The notes beneath the pieces were generated by a model. That model had not been told where the DNA came from. It searched no databases and saw only the letters and a program-made list of their open reading frames with translations. Below, piece after piece: positions 5,516 through 5,657 of a DNA stretch of 5,657 bases. The position numbers were made by a program, and so were the translations under genes. The stretch's first letter is position 1; the number at the start of each line of letters is the position of its first letter. The stretch comes from Xanthobacteraceae bacterium. Its GTDB lineage: Bacteria; Pseudomonadota; Alphaproteobacteria; Rhizobiales; Xanthobacteraceae. The DNA lies in assembly GCA_030037185.1 (NCBI GenBank), contig JASHRR010001496.1:1-5657 (forward strand), written 5' to 3'.

Positions 5516-5657
5516 TCGCTGGCGCGCACGGTAAGCGCCTCATCAAGATCGTCCTCGATCAGGACAGTATCGGCCCCGGCACCCGAGACGTCGAACACGA
5601 ACGCGCGGTCGCAATCTACGATCTGGTGGAGCAAAACTCGTTTGCGCCGGTCGGACA
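5512..5657 (+). CDS. UPF0262 family protein, 3' end outside window
   Basis: The ATG at 5512 overlaps the hisD stop (ATGA, 5512-5515), and the frame stays open to the window end, giving the first 48 residues. The segment [12 protein letters not shown] (10-21), then [19 protein letters not shown] (26-44) and PVG, matches the start of UPF0262, a family of roughly 160 residues of unknown function known mainly from alphaproteobacteria. Position directly after hisD is the usual one for this family; in relatives a low-molecular-weight protein tyrosine phosphatase-like gene and infA tend to follow. A possible Shine-Dalgarno, CGGAGG at 5495-5500, lies within the end of hisD, so translation may be both coupled and independently initiated. 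No function is proposed. Confidence 0.9.
   Translation, partial: MIAGAHGKRLIKIVLDQDSIGPGTRDVEHERAVAIYDLVEQNSFAPVG

Overview
This window reads as a chromosomal housekeeping segment from an alphaproteobacterium, most likely of the Hyphomicrobiales (Rhizobiales; Bradyrhizobiaceae/Xanthobacteraceae-like). The evidence is high G+C with strong G/C preference at third codon positions, a pth, ychF, maoC gene order, and the DUF2948, hisD, UPF0262 cluster, which I know mainly from alphaproteobacteria. All supported genes lie on the + strand. I see no rRNA, tRNA, CRISPR array or intact mobile element.

Layout: (1) 1-575 is peptidyl-tRNA hydrolase (pth), lacking about nine N-terminal residues at the window edge. 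(2) 576-1011 is a 436-base spacer with a sigma70-like promoter and a possible decayed short reading frame. (3) 1012-2109 is ychF, the translation-associated P-loop ATPase. (4) 2126-2584 and 2581-3078 are two tandem MaoC-like hot-dog dehydratase genes overlapping by ATGA; ychF lies 16 bases upstream, so the three probably form one transcript. (5) 3079-3298 is a short spacer with a 10-base palindrome and an AT-rich stretch before a strong ribosome binding site. (6) 3299-3745 encodes a DUF2948 protein. (7) 3746-4222 is a 477-base spacer rich in GCGCC-type inverted repeats, with terminator-like hairpins and a leader that could mask the hisD ribosome binding site. (8) 4223-5515 is hisD, complete, with all zinc and catalytic residues. 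(9) 5512-5657 is the start of a UPF0262 gene, overlapping hisD by ATGA and running off the window.

Functionally, pth recycles peptidyl-tRNA and ychF acts at the ribosome, so the first half is linked to translation. The MaoC pair probably acts on acyl-CoA thioesters. HisD makes histidine from histidinol, with two unknown-function genes (DUF2948, UPF0262) beside it. I found no clear undescribed system. The points most worth a second look are the coupled MaoC pair with two apparently intact active sites, the unexplained spacers before ychF and hisD, a possible frameshifted gene relic at 624-783, and two mutually exclusive hairpins around the hisD ribosome binding site.
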